64,000 nucleotides of DNA from Clostridium sp. CAG:768 (GTDB lineage Bacteria > Cyanobacteriota > Vampirovibrionia > Gastranaerophilales > Gastranaerophilaceae), in NCBI GenBank assembly GCA_000437435.1, contig FR899626.1, positions 125,001 through 189,000 on the forward strand, read 5' to 3'. Every line of letters begins with the position of its first letter. Position 1 is the stretch's first letter. The notes under the pieces were generated by a model, which made no database searches, had not been told where the DNA came from, and was given only the letters and a program-made list of their open reading frames with translations. Below are positions 26,002-34,800 of this stretch, piece after piece. The translations under genes and the position numbers were made by a program.

Positions 26002-27744
26002 ATGATAGAAAAAGTTAGTTTATCAAGTGTAAATAAAAAGAATACCCCTTTAGGGAATAATAGTGCAAAAAATAATACTAATCCATCATTTAAAGGTGGA
26101 TTGGCAGATGGTGCTATTTGGCTTGTTCAGCAATGTGAAAAACAGCCAATGGTAAATGTTTCTGTATTGGATTTATCTACTGCAATTGTGCCTAGAACTA
26201 TTGTTGAAACAAAAGAATCAAATGGTTATGCCGGTTTTGAAGCTTTTAGACGTGAATCTTCAGGTTTGATTGTAAACTGTTTAATCCCAAGTTTTATTGT
26301 AATGGGGATGGCTAGTCTTTTGCAAAGACCTATTATGGGTAATGCTTTTAAGAAGGCTAATTTAGTTAATACTTGGGCTAATGAAGATGCTATTAATAAA
26401 ATCCAACAATATTATAATGAAGCATCTGGTGTTGATAACAAAGAGAAAATTTATAATACTTTCAGAAATCAATTAGGTGATTTGGAAGGTGTTGACGGAA
26501 AAGAACATAAATTCTTTAAAGATATCTTAGGTATTAAAGAAGGGGCTGACGGAAAATTTGTCGGTCATATCGGGAATGAAAAAGTTCACAATGCAGTAAA
26601 TAAATTTGTTGATCTTACATTAGCTGATAAATATGATTCAAAAGCTTTCAAAAAAGCTTATAAAGATATTGTTGGAGAAACTTTAATTGCTGAAAATATT
26701 AAGTTTAAAGCAGATAAGGGCTTTTTCTCTAACAATTTAGAATCACTTTGTGAAGATACTGTAAAAATGCTTAGAGGTGTCGTAAAAGCAGATATTAAAG
26801 ATGCTGATAACCTCTCTAAATACTTTAATAATGCAAAAAAACTTGTAAACTGGAAGAGTATCGGTGGTTTAGGTGTAATCATCCCTCTTGCTTTATCTAT
26901 GCAATCTATCAACAGATGGATTACTTATAAACAATCAGGAAGAAAAGGTGCTCCTATTTACAAAGATTTTGCAAAAGATTCTGAACATAAAGAATTAAAT
27001 CCAAAAGAAAAGAAAGAATTACTTGCTCAGAAATTTATTTCAATTGGTTCTATGATTGGAGTATGCGGACTTTCTATGTTTATGGATCGCCCAATCCTTA
27101 AAAATATATTCCAATTTAAAGGTATTTTCCCAACAATGGATCAAGCTAGAATAATTTCTACAGCTACTTTTGCAAGCAGAATGGGTGTTTCTGAAGATAA
27201 AAATGAATTAAGAGAAGCTACTGTTCGTGATATTGCAACATTTTCAAGTTTTTATTTCTTAGGTGATTATGTAGCTAAAGGTATAGCTACTTTCTTGGAA
27301 CATAAAAACAAAGATAAAGGTGTTCATCTGATTAATGTTTTAAAAGATGCTCCAGATAAAGATGCTAATGTATTCAAAAAATTCTGGCATTGGGCAAAAC
27401 ATACATCTTTAAAATCTTCAGATGAGTTAAAATCTATTGAAGATAAACGTTTGAGAACTATATGTCAATTAGGAAATATTGTATTCTCATTGTTATCTTT
27501 AGGCGTATTTATCCCAATTTACACTAGGTCGAAAACAAATAAAAAACATGCAGAAGAACTTGCGAAATTAAATGCTCAAAAAGAAGCTAATTCTTCTACA
27601 AACGCAACCGCCTCCTCTGCGACAACGAATTCCACATCATCAGCGGATTCCACGTCGACAGATAAGGCAAAATCATCCTCTGATGATTTCTTAAATTCTC
27701 AAATGAGAGATAACACAGCGTTTAAAGCATTTTTTCATTCGTAA
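26002..27744 (+). CDS. Membrane protein with FKG motif, tandem paralogue 1
   Basis: 580-residue protein of unknown function. The N-terminal ~30 residues are Asn/Ser-rich, ending NNTNPSFKGGLADG. The core shares order and blocks with the next gene: VPRTIVETKESNGYAGFEAFRRESSG / IPRTTVDFVNRGPAAGLETGRREISG, then hydrophobic segments (LIVNCLIPSFIVMGMASLL, IGGLGVIIPLALSMQSINRWITYKQSG, FISIGSMIGVCGLSMFM), IFPTMDQARIISTATFASRMGVSEDKNELREA and a late membrane segment near 495-515. The C-terminus (~535-570) is a Ser/Thr/Ala low-complexity tail encoded by visibly GC-richer DNA (27597-27670). Probably an integral membrane protein. Confidence 0.75.
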   Translation: MIEKVSLSSVNKKNTPLGNNSAKNNTNPSFKGGLADGAIWLVQQCEKQPMVNVSVLDLSTAIVPRTIVETKESNGYAGFEAFRRESSGLIVNCLIPSFIVMGMASLLQRPIMGNAFKKANLVNTWANEDAINKIQQYYNEASGVDNKEKIYNTFRNQLGDLEGVDGKEHKFFKDILGIKEGADGKFVGHIGNEKVHNAVNKFVDLTLADKYDSKAFKKAYKDIVGETLIAENIKFKADKGFFSNNLESLCEDTVKMLRGVVKADIKDADNLSKYFNNAKKLVNWKSIGGLGVIIPLALSMQSINRWITYKQSGRKGAPIYKDFAKDSEHKELNPKEKKELLAQKFISIGSMIGVCGLSMFMDRPILKNIFQFKGIFPTMDQARIISTATFASRMGVSEDKNELREATVRDIATFSSFYFLGDYVAKGIATFLEHKNKDKGVHLINVLKDAPDKDANVFKKFWHWAKHTSLKSSDELKSIEDKRLRTICQLGNIVFSLLSLGVFIPIYTRSKTNKKHAEELAKLNAQKEANSSTNATASSATTNSTSSADSTSTDKAKSSSDDFLNSQMRDNTAFKAFFHS

Positions 27745-27758
27745 GGAGATATTAGATT

Positions 27759-29432
27759 ATGAAAATTCAACAAATTAACCCTCAAATAAACAGACAACAT
27801 TTAGAAAACAAAAAAAATAATAATACAAATTTTACAGGTGCATTTGATGCAGTAACTCTAGGCTTAAGATTTTTAGATACAAACCAAGCTTGGGGTGCAA
27901 ATGCTGTTGATTTAGGTTCAATGGTAATACCAAGAACTACTGTGGATTTCGTAAATAGAGGTCCGGCAGCTGGTTTAGAAACAGGTAGAAGAGAAATTTC
28001 TGGTACTGTAAACCATTCTTTAGTAGGAGTTTATGGTACTGTTGCAGGTTTAGCTCTTGCTTCTGCTTTGAATTCTAAATATGGTATTAAAGCTCATAAA
28101 TTGTTCGTAGATGATGAAACTCTTGATATATTAGGTAAAGCTTGGGATAAACAAGTTAAAGCTGGTAATGCTGATCCTTTAAATAATTATTTAACAGAAG
28201 TATTTAAAGGTGCTGAAACAAGAGTTGGTGATGACTGGATTAAGATTCCTGATAATAATATTAAAAATGTTGTTGATAAATTTTCAGAAGTCTTAAATTC
28301 TAAAGATGCTCCTGTTACTATTTCAAAAGATTTAAAAGCTTATGCTCAATCTGTAATTACTCACGCTACAGGTTCAGAAAATTCTTTTAGATTGTCTCCT
28401 GAGCATAAAACAGCTTCAATTTCAAATTTACTAGACAATATTTATAATGTATCTAGAACATTCATAAATGAGAAAGTTGGTAATGCATTTAAAGAAAGTA
28501 AAGATATTGATGCTAATGCTTACTTAAAGTCATTGAAAAAAATGAACTTACATCGTTCAATGCTTGGTTTGGGTATTGCATCAGCAGTTGGTATGTCAAT
28601 TCAGCCATTAAATATTTACTTAACTAAAAAGAAAACAGGTAGTGATGGTTTCGTTGGTGTAGAAGGACGTCAAAAAGATAATTCAGCAGGGTTTAAAGGT
28701 TTAAAAGTCGCTGCTGCAGGTATCTTTGGCGGTGGAATTCTCTCAACTATCGGTTTAGGAGATGGTGTTAAAGGATTGATGAAGAAAATCCAATTCAGAG
28801 GCTTAATTCCAACATTAGATCAATTCAAATTTATTTATGGTGTAACTATTATGTCAAGATTTTTAGCAGCACGTGATAAAGATGAATTGAGAGAATCTGT
28901 TGTAAAAGATGTATTAGGATTCTTTAACTGGTTAATTTTAGGTAACTTTGTTGCAAAAATGAGTGCTAATGCTATGGATCAAAGTTTATTGAACTATAGT
29001 GAAAAAGAACATGGTAAAGGGTTCTTTAATAAAGTTATTAAAGCTCCTTTAGTTTCAAGAGATGAAGTCTTACATAGAGGTCTAAAAGCTGCTGGTATTG
29101 ATACTATTGAAAATGGTAAAGCTTTATCATTTAAACAAATGCTTAAAAAATTAGCATCTCCTGAAGTAAGCGAAGCTATCAGAAAAGAAACTAAAGGTAA
29201 ACTTAGAGCATTAAGTATTGCTCAGGTTGCAGGTTACTTGTATTCTGGATTAGTTTTAGGTGTAGGTATTCCTAAATTGAATATTTATATGACTAATAAA
29301 TCTGAGGCTAAAAGAAAAGCAAGAATTGCAGCAGAAAAGGCTAAACAACAGCCTGCTCAGCCTTCTGTAAACGATCAATATCAAGCAATGATGAAACCAG
29401 ATAACTTAGCTTTCTTAAGCAAGCAAATGTAA
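27759..29432 (+). CDS. Membrane protein with FTG motif, tandem paralogue 2
   Basis: 557 residues, 14 bases after its paralogue with an AAGGAG site, so the pair is an operon. The N-terminus NKKNNNTNFTGAFDAV carries the Asn-rich FTG motif. Matching core blocks include VIPRTTVDF, RREISGTVNHSLVGVYGTVAGLALASAL, LGLGIASAVGMSIQPLNIYLTKKKTG, GIFGGGILSTIGLGDG, LIPTLDQFKFIYGVTIMSRFLAARDKDELRE and IPKLNIYMTNK. The C-terminus is Lys/Gln-rich. No enzyme motif is visible. The two proteins probably form a complex in the membrane; the partner genes give no further clue. Confidence 0.75.
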   Translation: MKIQQINPQINRQHLENKKNNNTNFTGAFDAVTLGLRFLDTNQAWGANAVDLGSMVIPRTTVDFVNRGPAAGLETGRREISGTVNHSLVGVYGTVAGLALASALNSKYGIKAHKLFVDDETLDILGKAWDKQVKAGNADPLNNYLTEVFKGAETRVGDDWIKIPDNNIKNVVDKFSEVLNSKDAPVTISKDLKAYAQSVITHATGSENSFRLSPEHKTASISNLLDNIYNVSRTFINEKVGNAFKESKDIDANAYLKSLKKMNLHRSMLGLGIASAVGMSIQPLNIYLTKKKTGSDGFVGVEGRQKDNSAGFKGLKVAAAGIFGGGILSTIGLGDGVKGLMKKIQFRGLIPTLDQFKFIYGVTIMSRFLAARDKDELRESVVKDVLGFFNWLILGNFVAKMSANAMDQSLLNYSEKEHGKGFFNKVIKAPLVSRDEVLHRGLKAAGIDTIENGKALSFKQMLKKLASPEVSEAIRKETKGKLRALSIAQVAGYLYSGLVLGVGIPKLNIYMTNKSEAKRKARIAAEKAKQQPAQPSVNDQYQAMMKPDNLAFLSKQM

Positions 29433-29435
29433 TAA

Positions 29436-30086
29436 TTATAAGCGTTTGGGATAATCTTTAGGAAATTCATATTGATTTTCCTGCAGTAATAATGTGCAAT
29501 ATACTCCTTCATTTATGCAGTTATCAATTATTTCTTGATGTGTTGGGTATTTATTTGCGTTTGCTGGGCAGTAATATGGTCTTACTTGATTGCTATTTAC
29601 ATTACATTCTCCGCTTTTTCTACACAATATAAATTGAAATACATCTCTTCCTCTTTCATTAGGTCCTTTTTTGCCATTTATGTCATAAAAAATATCATAA
29701 CATGTACCAACTTTTATGCTCATTTGAGAACCATCTGAAAATTTAAGTGTTGCAGTCCTTTCTGTAGTGATAGTGGCACCACCTTTTTCAATTTTGGAAT
29801 TTGTGATATAGGGTTTAATATATGTATTAAGAAATTCAATAGATGAATCATAGTTATTCATTTCTCCTTTAATCCAATCTTCTCGATTTCCATAATCTAA
29901 TTCTGCTCTAATTAATGCTTGGTTAATAACGGATATAAATTTTTTTATTTTAGCTGTTGCTTCGTTTTTTTTTGTATTTTGTATAACATTTGGCAATGTA
30001 AGAGCTGAAACAATTCCAATTACTCCGATTGTAATTAGTACTTCTGCAAGAGTAAACCCCTCCTTTATACTCCATCTTTTAATCAT
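29436..30086 (-). CDS. Type IV prepilin-like protein
   Basis: 216 residues: leader MIKRWSIKEG, then FTLAEVLITIGVIGIVSALTLP with Glu5, the standard prepilin cleavage and methylation site, and a hydrophobic helix to ~residue 32. The globular domain has IFYDINGKKGPNERGRDVFQF, paired cysteines, and the C-terminus ENQYEFPKDYPKRL, close to that of the prepilin at 14104. GAGGG lies about eleven bases before the ATG. Unlike the other two prepilins there is no homopolymer tract in the leader, so it should be expressed constitutively. Convergent with the tandem membrane-protein operon. Confidence 0.85.
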   Translation of the reverse strand: MIKRWSIKEGFTLAEVLITIGVIGIVSALTLPNVIQNTKKNEATAKIKKFISVINQALIRAELDYGNREDWIKGEMNNYDSSIEFLNTYIKPYITNSKIEKGGATITTERTATLKFSDGSQMSIKVGTCYDIFYDINGKKGPNERGRDVFQFILCRKSGECNVNSNQVRPYYCPANANKYPTHQEIIDNCINEGVYCTLLLQENQYEFPKDYPKRL

Positions 30087-30172
30087 AGTTTAATAATCCC
30101 TCATATAATTATAAATATAAACATATATGTTTAATAATAAAATTATATGATGTAATATTTTTTTGTCAATAA

Positions 30173-30190
30173 TTGTAAAATTAATTTATG
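30173..30190 (+). promoter_or_regulatory. -10 box of XRE regulator, predicted leaderless
   Basis: TTG-TAAAAT (TAAAAT 30176-30181), then six bases (taattt), then ATG 30188. No ribosome site. Confidence 0.5.
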
Positions 30191-30406
30191 ATAGAAAAGA
30201 GTGATGTTTTAAAAATTTTGGCAGAAAATATAAGAGTTGAAAGAGCTAGAAAAAAGTTTTCTCAAGAATATCTTGCAGAGCAGGCAGATATTACACCTCA
30301 GCATCTTTATAGGATTGAAAATGAAAAAGTGTGTCCAACGATTCTTGTTGTTGTAAATATTGCAAAAGCTCTTGGGGTTACTTTAAACGATTTACTTCCA
30401 TTATAA
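30188..30406 (+). CDS. Small XRE-family helix-turn-helix regulator
   Basis: 72-residue single-domain Cro/CI-type DNA-binding protein: NIRVERARKKFSQEYLAEQADITPQHLYRIENEK..., ending in LGVTLNDLLPL, typical of short XRE regulators. No sensor domain. It is monocistronic with an intrinsic terminator overlapping its stop, between a prepilin and the atp operon. Target genes are unknown. Confidence 0.88.
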   Translation: MIEKSDVLKILAENIRVERARKKFSQEYLAEQADITPQHLYRIENEKVCPTILVVVNIAKALGVTLNDLLPL

Positions 30407-30440
30407 AAAACTCCCATTATATCGGGAGTTTTTTATTTTT
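30404..30440. terminator. Bidirectional intrinsic terminator (XRE gene / atp operon)
   Basis: ACTCCC-attatatc-GGGAGT stem with flanking A6 and T6, immediately after the regulator stop and about 20 bases after the atpG stop on the other strand. Confidence 0.9.
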
Positions 30441-30455
30441 ATAAATATATTTTTA

Positions 30456-31388
30456 TTATCCTAGTTGAGCATTTGCACCGGATACAACTTCGATGATTTC
30501 TTGCGTAATAGCAAATTGTCTGCTCTTATTATATTGTACTGATAATTCATTAATCATTTTTTCAGCATTGCTTGTTGCTGCTGACATTGCTGTCATTCTG
30601 CTAGCAAGTTCACTTGCTTGAGCTTCCAATAATGATTGGTACAAAATATTTGTCATATACATTGGTACAATTTTTTGTAAAATGTTGTGCATATCAGGAA
30701 CAAATTCCATTAAAGGCTCTAAGATGTTATCATGTTGTTTTTCATAATCATCGTTTAGGCCTTTTAATGGTAATATTTCCCAACTTTCAACAGAATAGCT
30801 CATCATATTTTTAAAACGAGTTGTAACAACTTCAATTTTATCTATTTCATGAGATACAAAATATTTCGCTATATCTTCTATTATAATTTTTGCTGCTTCT
30901 GCAGATGGATTATTCGCAGCCCCAAGATATGTTTTGGTGATTTCAAAATTGTAATCTTGTGCTTTTCTTTTTAAAGAAGATATACCTTTTTGGCCGACTA
31001 TAAAGACTTTAGCATTAATTCCTTGTTCTTTATAATCTTTTATAATTTGAAGTGTTCTACGTACAATGTTAGCATTATATGCACCTGCTAGACCTTTGTT
31101 AGAAGTAACTACTAAAAGGCCAACTGTCTTAATTTCTCTTACCTGTAATAATTCAGGATAATTGTCTATTGCTGATTTAATTTTAAGACTTTGTGCATTA
31201 TATGTGCCCACTGATGAAAGCAATTTTTTAAACATCATCGTAAGTTCATTTGTAAATGGACGAGACATTTTTACGGTATTTTCAGCTTTTTTTACTTTAG
31301 CGGCTGCTACCATTTTCATTGCACGTGTTATTTTTTGAGTACTTTTAACACTTTGAATTCTGTTTTTTATATCTTTTAAATTTGTCAT
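30456..31388 (-). CDS. atpG: ATP synthase F1 gamma subunit
   Basis: Central rotor shaft. N-terminal helix MTNLKDIKNRIQSVKSTQKITRAMKMVAA and C-terminal RMTAMSAATSNAEKMINELSVQYNKSRQFAITQEIIEVVSG are the diagnostic coiled coil. 310 residues, with no sign of the ~30-residue regulatory insertion that lies after the 'LPL' strand in cyanobacterial gamma; here the segment is short (ILPLKGLNDDYEKQ). Last gene of the operon; a large hairpin separates it from atpA. Beta and epsilon are not downstream, as in cyanobacteria where they form a separate operon. Confidence 0.95.
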   Translation of the reverse strand: MTNLKDIKNRIQSVKSTQKITRAMKMVAAAKVKKAENTVKMSRPFTNELTMMFKKLLSSVGTYNAQSLKIKSAIDNYPELLQVREIKTVGLLVVTSNKGLAGAYNANIVRRTLQIIKDYKEQGINAKVFIVGQKGISSLKRKAQDYNFEITKTYLGAANNPSAEAAKIIIEDIAKYFVSHEIDKIEVVTTRFKNMMSYSVESWEILPLKGLNDDYEKQHDNILEPLMEFVPDMHNILQKIVPMYMTNILYQSLLEAQASELASRMTAMSAATSNAEKMINELSVQYNKSRQFAITQEIIEVVSGANAQLG

Positions 31389-31400
31389 ATTTTATGTCCC

Positions 31401-31434
31401 AGAGGATTATTTTAAACATTTAAAATAATCCTCT
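31401..31434 (-). promoter_or_regulatory. Perfect 16-bp stem hairpin between atpA and atpG
   Basis: AGAGGATTATTTTAAA, two-base centre, TTTAAAATAATCCTCT. It sits 20 bases after the atpA stop and 12 bases before the atpG start on the minus strand. There is no T-run after the stem, so a terminator is unlikely; RNA processing, stability or subunit-ratio control is more plausible. Confidence 0.8.
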
Positions 31435-31454
31435 TTACCTTTCTACAAATAACT

Positions 31455-32966
31455 TTAGAATGTTTTTTTGAATTTATTTAGAGCTTCTTTTAATTCTGTT
31501 TTATCAGAATCTTCCAGTTTAGCTCCGCCATTTAATTTTGCAACAAGTTCAGATAGGTTTGTGTTAAGGTATGCAAACCATTCTTTTTTGAATTTATTGA
31601 TGTCAGTATTTGGTACATCATCTAGAATTCCTTCGTTTGCTGCAAAAAGAATTGTAATTTGTTCAGCTACGCTCAATGGATTATATTGAGGTTGTTTTAG
31701 AACTTCTGTAAGTTTTTCACCTCTCAATAATTGGTCTTTTGTTGATTGATCAAGATCTGATGCGAATTGAGCGAATGCTGCTAATTCATTATATTGAGCT
31801 AAGTCTAGTCTTAATTGACCTGCAACTTGCTTAATACCTTTAGTTTGAGCGGCACCACCAACACGAGAAACTGAAATCCCGGCATTGATAGCTGGTCTTA
31901 CACCAGAGTTGAACAAATTAGATTCTAAGAAAATTTGTCCGTCTGTAATTGAAATAACGTTTGTTGGAATATATGCTGATACATCACCTGCTTGAGTTTC
32001 AATGATAGGTAATGCAGTAATACTTCCGCCACCTAATTCGTCATTTAATTTTACAGCACGTTCAAGTAATCTTGAATGTAAGTAGAATACATCTCCAGGG
32101 TATGCTTCACGTCCTGGTGGTCTTTTTAGTAGCAAACTCATTGCACGATAAGCCTGAGCGTGTTTTGATAAGTCATCATAAATAATTAGAACATCTTTAC
32201 CTTGTTCCATAAATTCTTCACCGATTGCAACACCTGCAAATGGTGCGATATATTGAAGTGGTGCAGATGCATTAGCTGTTGCTGATACGATAATTGAATA
32301 TTCCATAGCACCGTATTCTTCTAATGTTTTAGCAATTTGAGCAACAGTTGATGCTTTTTGACCGATTGCGACATAAATACAAATAACATTTTGACCTTTT
32401 TGGTTGATAATTGTATCAATTGCAATAGCAGTTTTACCTGTTTGTCTGTCACCAATGATAAGTTCACGTTGACCTCTTCCGATAGGAGTTAGAGCGTCAA
32501 TAGCTGTAAGACCTGTCTGTAATGGCTGGTGTACTGATTTTCTTGCTACAATACCAGGTGCAACTCTTTCAATCGGACGAATTTTAGAAGATTCAATTTC
32601 CCCTTTCCCATCAATTGGTTTACCTGTTGGATCTATAATTCTTCCGATAAGTCCGTCACCTACAGGAACTGAAGCGATTTTACCTGTAGTTTTAACTGTC
32701 ATTCCTTCTTTAATTTGAGTATATTCACCCAAAATTACAACACCTACATTGTCTTCTTCCAGGTTCATTGTAATTCCAAGTGTATTTTTCCCGTCTTCAA
32801 ATGTTACAAGCTCATTTGACATTACATTTCTAAGTCCGTATATTCTGGCAATACCGTCACCTACTTCAATTACGGTACCTGTATTTGATACTTCGGTTTG
32901 AATATCGTAGTTTTCGATTTTGCCTTTAATTATAGAACTAATTTCATCAGGTTTAATAAGTGCCAT
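31455..32966 (-). CDS. atpA: ATP synthase F1 alpha subunit
   Basis: Non-catalytic nucleotide-binding subunit, 503 residues. Visible: Walker A GDRQTGKT, IYVAIGQKASTVAQI, the LLIIYDDLSKHAQAYR-type Walker B region, LLKRPPGREAYPGDVFYLHSRLLERA, and GISVSRVGGAAQTK near the end of the core. Preceded by AAAGGGG and 10 bases after atpH. Membrane-associated on the cytoplasmic face. Confidence 0.97.
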   Translation of the reverse strand: MALIKPDEISSIIKGKIENYDIQTEVSNTGTVIEVGDGIARIYGLRNVMSNELVTFEDGKNTLGITMNLEEDNVGVVILGEYTQIKEGMTVKTTGKIASVPVGDGLIGRIIDPTGKPIDGKGEIESSKIRPIERVAPGIVARKSVHQPLQTGLTAIDALTPIGRGQRELIIGDRQTGKTAIAIDTIINQKGQNVICIYVAIGQKASTVAQIAKTLEEYGAMEYSIIVSATANASAPLQYIAPFAGVAIGEEFMEQGKDVLIIYDDLSKHAQAYRAMSLLLKRPPGREAYPGDVFYLHSRLLERAVKLNDELGGGSITALPIIETQAGDVSAYIPTNVISITDGQIFLESNLFNSGVRPAINAGISVSRVGGAAQTKGIKQVAGQLRLDLAQYNELAAFAQFASDLDQSTKDQLLRGEKLTEVLKQPQYNPLSVAEQITILFAANEGILDDVPNTDINKFKKEWFAYLNTNLSELVAKLNGGAKLEDSDKTELKEALNKFKKTF

Positions 32967-32976
32967 AATTTCCCCT

Positions 32977-33531
32977 TTATATTATATTTTTACTTAAATT
33001 TTCTAATTTATTTTTTAGACTGTTATCGATGATATCATCATCTATTTTGATAACTAATCCGCCAATAATATCATTGTTTATATTCCAATTTACAATTACA
33101 TTCTTTTTCAATTTATTTTGAAGTTTATTAATTAATCGTTGTTTTCTGTCTTCAGAAACTTCTACTGCTGAATAAACTTCTACACGTTTGATATTATTTA
33201 TAATATCAACTTCATCATTGTATGCTTGAATAATTTGTGTTAATTCATTAAATCTCTTTTTGTCAATCAGAATTTTTAGAAAGTTAATTATTTTATCGCT
33301 AATTTGATTTGAAAAAACGCTGTCAATAATTTCATTTTTAGTGTTATTTGCTATTGCAGGATTTTCCATAACTTTTACAAGTTCATCAGATTCTGAAATA
33401 ATTTCTTTAACAGTGTTTAAGTCTTTTGAAGCTGTTTCAAAAGTTATAGCACCATCTTTGCAAACTTGAATTAAAGAATCTGCGTAATTTTTAGCTGATG
33501 TTGATATGTGATTTTCTGTATTGTTAATCAT
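32977..33531 (-). CDS. atpH: ATP synthase delta subunit
   Basis: 184-residue peripheral-stalk subunit joining F1 to the b/b' dimer: ISTSAKNYADSLIQVCKD at the N-terminus, an all-helical first domain, then VEVYSAVEVSEDRKQRLINKLQNKL and NWNINNDIIGGLVIKIDDDIIDNSLKNKLENL, the typical C-terminal half. AGGG lies nine bases before the ATG, and the gene is four bases after atpF. Position between b and alpha matches cyanobacterial atp operons. Confidence 0.92.
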   Translation of the reverse strand: MINNTENHISTSAKNYADSLIQVCKDGAITFETASKDLNTVKEIISESDELVKVMENPAIANNTKNEIIDSVFSNQISDKIINFLKILIDKKRFNELTQIIQAYNDEVDIINNIKRVEVYSAVEVSEDRKQRLINKLQNKLKKNVIVNWNINNDIIGGLVIKIDDDIIDNSLKNKLENLSKNII

Positions 33532-33535
33532 AAGA

Positions 33536-34039
33536 TTATACCCTGTCTATACTATCAATACTTTCATCAATGAACTTGTTATGTAAATCCATATTGTCTT
33601 TTAATAATGATTTTATATGCTGTTTTGCAAGTTCTATTGATGCATCTAATGTTTTTTGAGTCATTTGAGCTGATAATGTTTTTTCTTCTGCACTAATAAC
33701 TCGTGAAATATTTTTTTCAATTAAGTCTACTTTTTCATTTGTATTTGCTAATATTTGTTTGGCAATATCATCCCCTTTTATAGAAGCTTCACTTAATTTT
33801 TGTTTAATTTCTTCGTCAATATGTTCTATTGATTTTTCTGCTTCCATAAGTTTGTTTTTTGCGTTTTCTTTTTCTGTTTTTGCATTATTTATAGTATTAA
33901 TTACATCTTGTTTAATTTTTTCAACAGTATTAGATATATTTAATTTTTTGTATAAAATTGCAAAAATTAAAAGTAAAACTGCAAAATTAAAAGTATTTGA
34001 TTCAACTATGATGTTCCAAAAATTCGCCAATTCGTTCAT
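33536..34039 (-). CDS. atpF: ATP synthase F0 b subunit
   Basis: 167 residues with one N-terminal membrane helix (TFNFAVLLLIFAILYKKL) and a long charged coiled coil (NTINNAKTEKENAKNKLMEAEKS...). It is the second of two b-type genes, paired with the b' gene immediately upstream; the heterodimer forms the outer stalk, as in cyanobacteria and chloroplasts. Only one base separates it from the b' stop and its ribosome site is weak, so translation is probably coupled. Confidence 0.9.
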   Translation of the reverse strand: MNELANFWNIIVESNTFNFAVLLLIFAILYKKLNISNTVEKIKQDVINTINNAKTEKENAKNKLMEAEKSIEHIDEEIKQKLSEASIKGDDIAKQILANTNEKVDLIEKNISRVISAEEKTLSAQMTQKTLDASIELAKQHIKSLLKDNMDLHNKFIDESIDSIDRV

Positions 34040-34040
34040 A

Positions 34041-34508
34041 TTAGTTCAATATCCTGTTTACAACTTCATTATCGATATTTTCGATGTTTGTATTCATACC
34101 TAGAATTTTAGAAGATATGACTTCTGCTAAATCTTTTACCTTAAATTTTAATTCTTCAGTTGTTTGCTGAGCTTCATTTTTAAGAGCTGATTTAGCAGAA
34201 GCTATTTCTTCTTGAGATTTTTGTTTCGCATTTGATGTAATTATTTTAGAATTTTCATTTGCTTCATTAATTTTATCTGCAACAAGTTTTTTTGAATCAG
34301 TAGCTGATTTTGTTAATCTTTCTTCTCTATCATTAATTATTGCTTGAGCTTTAAGATTAGATTTTTCTGCATCTGATTTTGTTTCGTCAATAAATTTTTG
34401 ACGTTCATCCATAACTCTTTCAAGAGGTTTGTAGAATATTTTATTCATAATTAATGTGAATAAAATAAAACTGATTGCTGATATTAAAAATGTAGCGTTA
34501 AATTCCAT
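34041..34508 (-). CDS. atpF': ATP synthase F0 b' subunit (cyanobacterial type)
   Basis: 155 residues. The start MEFNATFLISAISFILFTLI and NKIFYKPLERVMDERQKFI closely match the b' pattern (FNATL...IFYKPLGKVLDER) that distinguishes b' from b. A single membrane helix and coiled coil follow. Having separate b and b' genes in the order c-b'-b is characteristic of cyanobacteria, plastids and some photosynthetic proteobacteria, and is the strongest lineage clue in this window. GGAG site upstream. Confidence 0.9.
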   Translation of the reverse strand: MEFNATFLISAISFILFTLIMNKIFYKPLERVMDERQKFIDETKSDAEKSNLKAQAIINDREERLTKSATDSKKLVADKINEANENSKIITSNAKQKSQEEIASAKSALKNEAQQTTEELKFKVKDLAEVISSKILGMNTNIENIDNEVVNRILN

Positions 34509-34521
34509 TGTCTTTCTCCGA

Positions 34522-34761
34522 TTATTTGCCTAATAGCATAAATGCGATAACGAATGCATACAAAGCACAAGCTTCTGATAAAGCTGCACCAAGTAGAAAG
34601 AACCCGAATGCTTTACCAGCAACTTCAGGTTGTCTTGAAACTGCATCCATCAAACCTTTTGTAGCAAAACCAATACCAAGTCCTGCGCCTACTGCACCAA
34701 AACCGATTGCAATACCTGCACCTAAGTGTGCTAATTGTGAAACTGTAGCTGTGTCTACCAT
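34522..34761 (-). CDS. atpE: ATP synthase F0 c subunit (proteolipid)
   Basis: 79-residue double-helix hairpin. Helix 1 carries the glycine pattern GAGIAIGFGAVGAGLGIGFATKG; the loop is SRQPEVAGK; helix 2 FFLLGAALSEACALYAFVIAFMLL contains the ion-binding Glu (ALSEACALY). Comparing with Na+-binding c rings, the helix 1 Gln position is Ile (GLGIGF) and the Ser after Glu is Ala, so the site looks proton-type. AGGAG site; 40 bases after atpB. Confidence 0.95.
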   Translation of the reverse strand: MVDTATVSQLAHLGAGIAIGFGAVGAGLGIGFATKGLMDAVSRQPEVAGKAFGFFLLGAALSEACALYAFVIAFMLLGK

Positions 34762-34800
34762 TTTTTCTCTCCTTTATTTAATACTTTTACTCAAAGTAAT

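Noticed and set aside
34522..34761. Na+-translocating ATP synthase, suggested by the neighbouring Na+ pump
   Set aside because: The c subunit lacks the Gln and Ser ligands typical of Na+ rings, so a proton-type ring is more likely.
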